A DNA stretch of 64,000 nt from JAHEDH01 sp963753285 (GTDB lineage Bacteria > Actinomycetota > Acidimicrobiia > Spongiisociales > ZC4RG35), in assembly GCA_963753285.1 (NCBI GenBank), contig CAVWBT010000011.1, positions 62,001 to 126,000 of the forward strand, given 5' to 3'. Position numbers and translations under genes: made by a program. This document shows, piece after piece, positions 61,170 through 64,000 of the stretch (position 1 is its first letter; each line of letters opens with the position of its first letter). Under the pieces are notes generated by a model, which was given only the letters and a program-made list of their open reading frames with translations, made no database searches and was not told the DNA's origin.

Positions 61170-61227
61170 CCTCCGGCGACCTCAGCGTTCGCCGGGCTAA
61201 TTTGGGGCACCCCGGTGAAGGAGAGGC

Positions 61228-62712
61228 GTGGCTCAACTCGTAGGTGCACTCGATCAGGGCACGACCAGTACCCGATTCATGATCTTCGACCGATCGGGAA
61301 AGATGATCTCTTCGGCGCAACAGGAGCACACCCAGATCTTCCCGCGCTCGGGTTGGGTCGAGCACGACCCCGACGAGATCACCCAGCGTATGTGGAGCGT
61401 GATATCGGCCGCTCTCGGCTCAGCGGGGGTGTCGGGAGCGGACCTCTCGGCGATCGGCATCACGAACCAGCGTGAGACGGCCGTCGTCTGGGATCGCAAG
61501 ACCGGCCATCCGGTGCACAACGCCATCGTGTGGCAGGACACCCGGACCGATCAGCTCGTCAAGGAGCTCGGTGGCGACGAGGGTATGGACCGGTTCCGTC
61601 ACCAGACCGGCCTCCCGCTCGCCACGTACTTCGCCGGTCCCAAGGTTCGTTGGCTGCTCGATTCCGACCCCGAGCTCGCTGCGAGGGCGGAACGGGGAGA
61701 GCTGGCATTCGGCACCATCGATTCGTGGGTCGTCTATCAGCTGACGCGTGGGGCAGAGCACGTCACCGATGTGACGAATGCGTCGAGAACCATGCTGATG
61801 GACCTCGAGACCCTGGCGTGGTCCGAGGAACTGTGCGACGCCATCGGCGTGCCCATGTCGATGCTGCCCCGAATCGTCCCGTCGGTGGGAGTGATCGCAG
61901 ATGCCACCGGGCCGTTGGCCGGTGTCCCCATCGCCGGCATTCTCGGTGACCAGCAGGCTGCCATGTTCGGTCAGACGTGTTTCGACGTCGGAGACGCCAA
62001 GAACACCTACGGAACCGGATGCTTCATGCTGTTGAACACCGGCACCGAACTGGTCCGTTCCGACAACGGTCTGCTCACGACGGTCAATTACCAGATCGAG
62101 GGCCAACCGCCGGTGTACGCACTCGAGGGCTCGATCGCAATCGCGGGCGCCCTCGTGCAATGGCTGCGTGACAACATGGCGATGTTCGAGAACTCCGAGG
62201 ACATCGAAGAGCTCGCGTCTGAGGTCGAGGACAACGGCGACGTCTACTTCGTGCCGGCGTTCTCCGGCCTGTTCGCCCCATACTGGAGATCTGATGCCAG
62301 AGGCGTGATCGTCGGCCTGACCCGGTTCAACAACCGGCATCACATCGCCCGGGCGGCGCTCGAATCTACCGCATTCCAGACCCGCGAGGTGCTCGACGCG
62401 ATGCGGGCGGACTCGGGCGTCGAACTCAACGAGCTGAGAGTCGACGGCGGGATGGTTGCGAACAACCTGCTCATGCAGTTCCAGGCCGACATCCTCGACA
62501 AGCCCGTGATCCGGCCGAAGGTCTCCGAGACGACGGCGCTCGGCGCCGCCTATGCCGCCGGGCTCGCCACCGGGGTGTGGGAGGATCTCGATGCGCTGCG
62601 CACGAACTGGGCGGAGGACCGCCGGTGGCTCCCACAGATGGGTGACGGCCGGCGCGCCGAGTTGCTCGCACGCTGGAAGCAGGCCGTCGAGCGGACCTTC
62701 GACTGGGTGTGA
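61228..62712 (+). CDS. glpK: Glycerol kinase
   Basis: 494 residues, normal length. Signatures: LVGALDQGTTSTRFMIFDRSGK, QEHTQIFPRSGWVEHDP, DTRTDQLV, YGTGCFMLLNTG and the ATP motif ELRVDGGMVANNLLMQFQADIL. It phosphorylates glycerol to glycerol 3-phosphate. The start is a GTG at 61228, with GGAGAGGC ahead. The stop overlaps the next kinase gene (GTGA). Confidence 0.95.
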   Translation: MAQLVGALDQGTTSTRFMIFDRSGKMISSAQQEHTQIFPRSGWVEHDPDEITQRMWSVISAALGSAGVSGADLSAIGITNQRETAVVWDRKTGHPVHNAIVWQDTRTDQLVKELGGDEGMDRFRHQTGLPLATYFAGPKVRWLLDSDPELAARAERGELAFGTIDSWVVYQLTRGAEHVTDVTNASRTMLMDLETLAWSEELCDAIGVPMSMLPRIVPSVGVIADATGPLAGVPIAGILGDQQAAMFGQTCFDVGDAKNTYGTGCFMLLNTGTELVRSDNGLLTTVNYQIEGQPPVYALEGSIAIAGALVQWLRDNMAMFENSEDIEELASEVEDNGDVYFVPAFSGLFAPYWRSDARGVIVGLTRFNNRHHIARAALESTAFQTREVLDAMRADSGVELNELRVDGGMVANNLLMQFQADILDKPVIRPKVSETTALGAAYAAGLATGVWEDLDALRTNWAEDRRWLPQMGDGRRAELLARWKQAVERTFDWV

Positions 62713-63563
62713 GCCGACGCGCCGTCGTCTGCGGCGGTATCGCCTGGAACCGGATGATCCATCTCGACCGGTTCCCCGATCCGCTCCCGGCAACCATCTT
62801 CGCCAGCCGGACCATCGATGCGGTCGGCTCCTCCGGGGCCGGGAAGGCGATGAACTTCGCATCGCTCGGTTGGGACGTGACCTTCTGGACGCCGGTCGGT
62901 GACGACGAGGCCGGTGATAGAGCCGTCGCCGAGGTCGAGGCATGCGGTGTCGAAGTGGTGCGCTTCACCGACCCTGCCGGCACCGCCGAGCACGTCAATC
63001 TCATGGACGCGAGAGGTGAGCGGATCTCGATCTTCGCCCGCTCCGGGTCGCATGATCTCGCCATCCCGGTCGCTGAGGTGTCCAGCCTGTTTGATGGGGC
63101 AGACGTCATCTCGATCACCCAGTACGACTACTGCCGTCCGCTGCTCGATCCGGCGAGAGGGACCGGCATTCCGGTGCTCATCGACATCCACGACTACGAC
63201 GGCGCCAACCCGTACCACAGGGAGTTCTACGAGGCCGCCGACTGGCTGTTCCTGAGCAGCGTCGCCCTACCGACATGGAAGGACTTCGCACTGGATCGGC
63301 ACCGGGCAGGTTCCGGCATCGTCGTCACCACTCACGGAGCCGATGGTGCCACCGCGTTGATCGACGGGCAGTTCCACTCCAGCCCGGCGCCGCACGTCGA
63401 CGGAGTGATCGATACGAACGGCGCCGGTGACGCATTCGCTTGTGGATTCGTCGATGGCTGGTTGGGCTCGGGCGATCCGGGGCGGGCGCTCGATGCGGCT
63501 GCAGCGCAGGCCGGCAAGGCGATCGCATCACCGGGCCTCGCCCCATCTGATCGACCCACCTGA
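62709..63563 (+). CDS. PfkB-family carbohydrate kinase
   Basis: 284 residues. The PfkB fold is seen in VVCGGIAWNRMIHLDRFPD, ASRTIDAVGSSGAGKAMNFASLGW and the C-terminal DTNGAGDAFACGFVDGWL, with the catalytic aspartate. It would phosphorylate a sugar or nucleoside. It starts with GTG 62709, overlapping the glpK stop, so the two kinases are probably one operon. The substrate is unknown. Confidence 0.87.
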   Translation: MSRRAVVCGGIAWNRMIHLDRFPDPLPATIFASRTIDAVGSSGAGKAMNFASLGWDVTFWTPVGDDEAGDRAVAEVEACGVEVVRFTDPAGTAEHVNLMDARGERISIFARSGSHDLAIPVAEVSSLFDGADVISITQYDYCRPLLDPARGTGIPVLIDIHDYDGANPYHREFYEAADWLFLSSVALPTWKDFALDRHRAGSGIVVTTHGADGATALIDGQFHSSPAPHVDGVIDTNGAGDAFACGFVDGWLGSGDPGRALDAAAAQAGKAIASPGLAPSDRPT

Positions 63564-63753
63564 CGCGGCGGCCGGGCCCGCACGGGGTTCGATGAGAGCG
63601 CGGCTACGATTTCGGCTGTCACCGGGGTCTCCGCGTGACTCGGGGGAGCCTTCGCACATCGATGCAGAATCGCTCATCCTCGACCGCATTCGGCCGACAG
63701 CTCATCGAGCCGATCCGGCTGACCGAACACCTCACGAGAACACGCGAGACCCA

Positions 63754-64000
63754 TGTCCATCCAACTCACCGTCGCGACTCGACGCGACGCATCGCTCGAA
63801 CGCCTCAGGCGCCGACGTCATGACTTCGCCCGATACCTGCTCGGCGTCACCGTGTGCTCGCTCGGTGTTGCACTGGCGATCGACTCCGGCCTCGGGGCGG
63901 CGCCGTACGACACGGTGCTGACCGGGCTCTCGTCCATGACGGCGATTCCGTTCTGGATGAGCGCATGGCTGTTCACCGGCGTGTGGATCGTCGTCGTGAA
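63754..64000 (+). CDS. YczE/YyaS-like membrane protein, 3' partial
   Basis: The first 82 codons only; the gene runs off the window. A basic N-terminus (RRDASLERLRRRRHDFARYL) is followed by two hydrophobic segments: LLGVTVCSLGVALAIDSGLGAAPYDTV, the signature of the YczE/YyaS family, and IPFWMSAWLFTGVWIVVV. Function unknown. The 190 bases before it hold no supportable gene. Confidence 0.7.

Noticed and set aside
1..64000. Insertion sequences, transposases, integrases, tRNA or rRNA genes
   Set aside because: I found no supportable example; the repeats found carry no transposase gene.

Overview
The window is high-GC DNA, about two thirds G+C, with dense, often overlapping genes (ATGA, GTGA and TGATG junctions). 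The gene content fits an actinobacterium, most likely an Acidimicrobiia-type environmental lineage: F420/deazaflavin-type oxidoreductases, a nickel superoxide dismutase with its maturation protease, bacterial PH-domain proteins, TadE/TadG proteins and a DUF368 protein. This placement is inferred from gene content; there is no rRNA or tRNA gene in the window to confirm it.

Layout. 1-4.2 kb: a dimethylglycine/sarcosine dehydrogenase-like flavoprotein (5' end cut, one frameshift) and its electron acceptor EtfBA. 4.3-9.7 kb: a DUF1269 protein, an MFS transporter, a 42-bp tandem repeat array, and a CUT1 sugar ABC importer without its ATPase. 10-22 kb: betaine-homocysteine methyltransferase behind a structured leader, a DUF368 protein, a BNR-propeller/MoaD pair, a MOSC protein, an SLH-GerMN surface protein, an LLM oxidoreductase, a double GNAT, a PabB-PabC fusion and two Gfo/Idh oxidoreductases. 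22-31 kb: a metallo-hydrolase, an NAD-type formate dehydrogenase locus whose catalytic subunit carries an in-frame UGA read as selenocysteine, and formate-tetrahydrofolate ligase. 31-40 kb: a TadE/TadG/TadE operon, sodX-sodN, PH-domain proteins, metG, an EamA transporter and a flavin reductase. 40.4-45.4 kb: four tandem copies of an unrecognised membrane protein, two intact and two decayed. 45.5-51.3 kb: a bacterial microcompartment locus (six shell genes, aldehyde dehydrogenase, DeoC, RpiB, a regulator). 51.4-64 kb: housekeeping and accessory genes, including an MFS exporter, AlkA-like glycosylase, phosphogluconolactonase, L25, Pth, glycerol kinase, a PfkB kinase and a membrane protein cut by the window end.

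How the genes fit together. Betaine-homocysteine methyltransferase, dimethylglycine dehydrogenase with ETF, formate-THF ligase and formate dehydrogenase make a plausible route for stripping methyl groups from glycine betaine and oxidising them to CO2. The microcompartment genes suggest that deoxyribose 5-phosphate is cleaved inside a protein shell and the acetaldehyde converted to acetyl-CoA.

Small repeats are a second theme. The gene gaps hold a 42-bp array, two 7-bp-period arrays, a family of short palindromes with a TAGGGGCG core, C/G-rich hairpins and a roughly 52-bp repeat in three copies. Three genes or gene segments show single surplus bases next to short repeats, which may be sequence errors rather than true decay.
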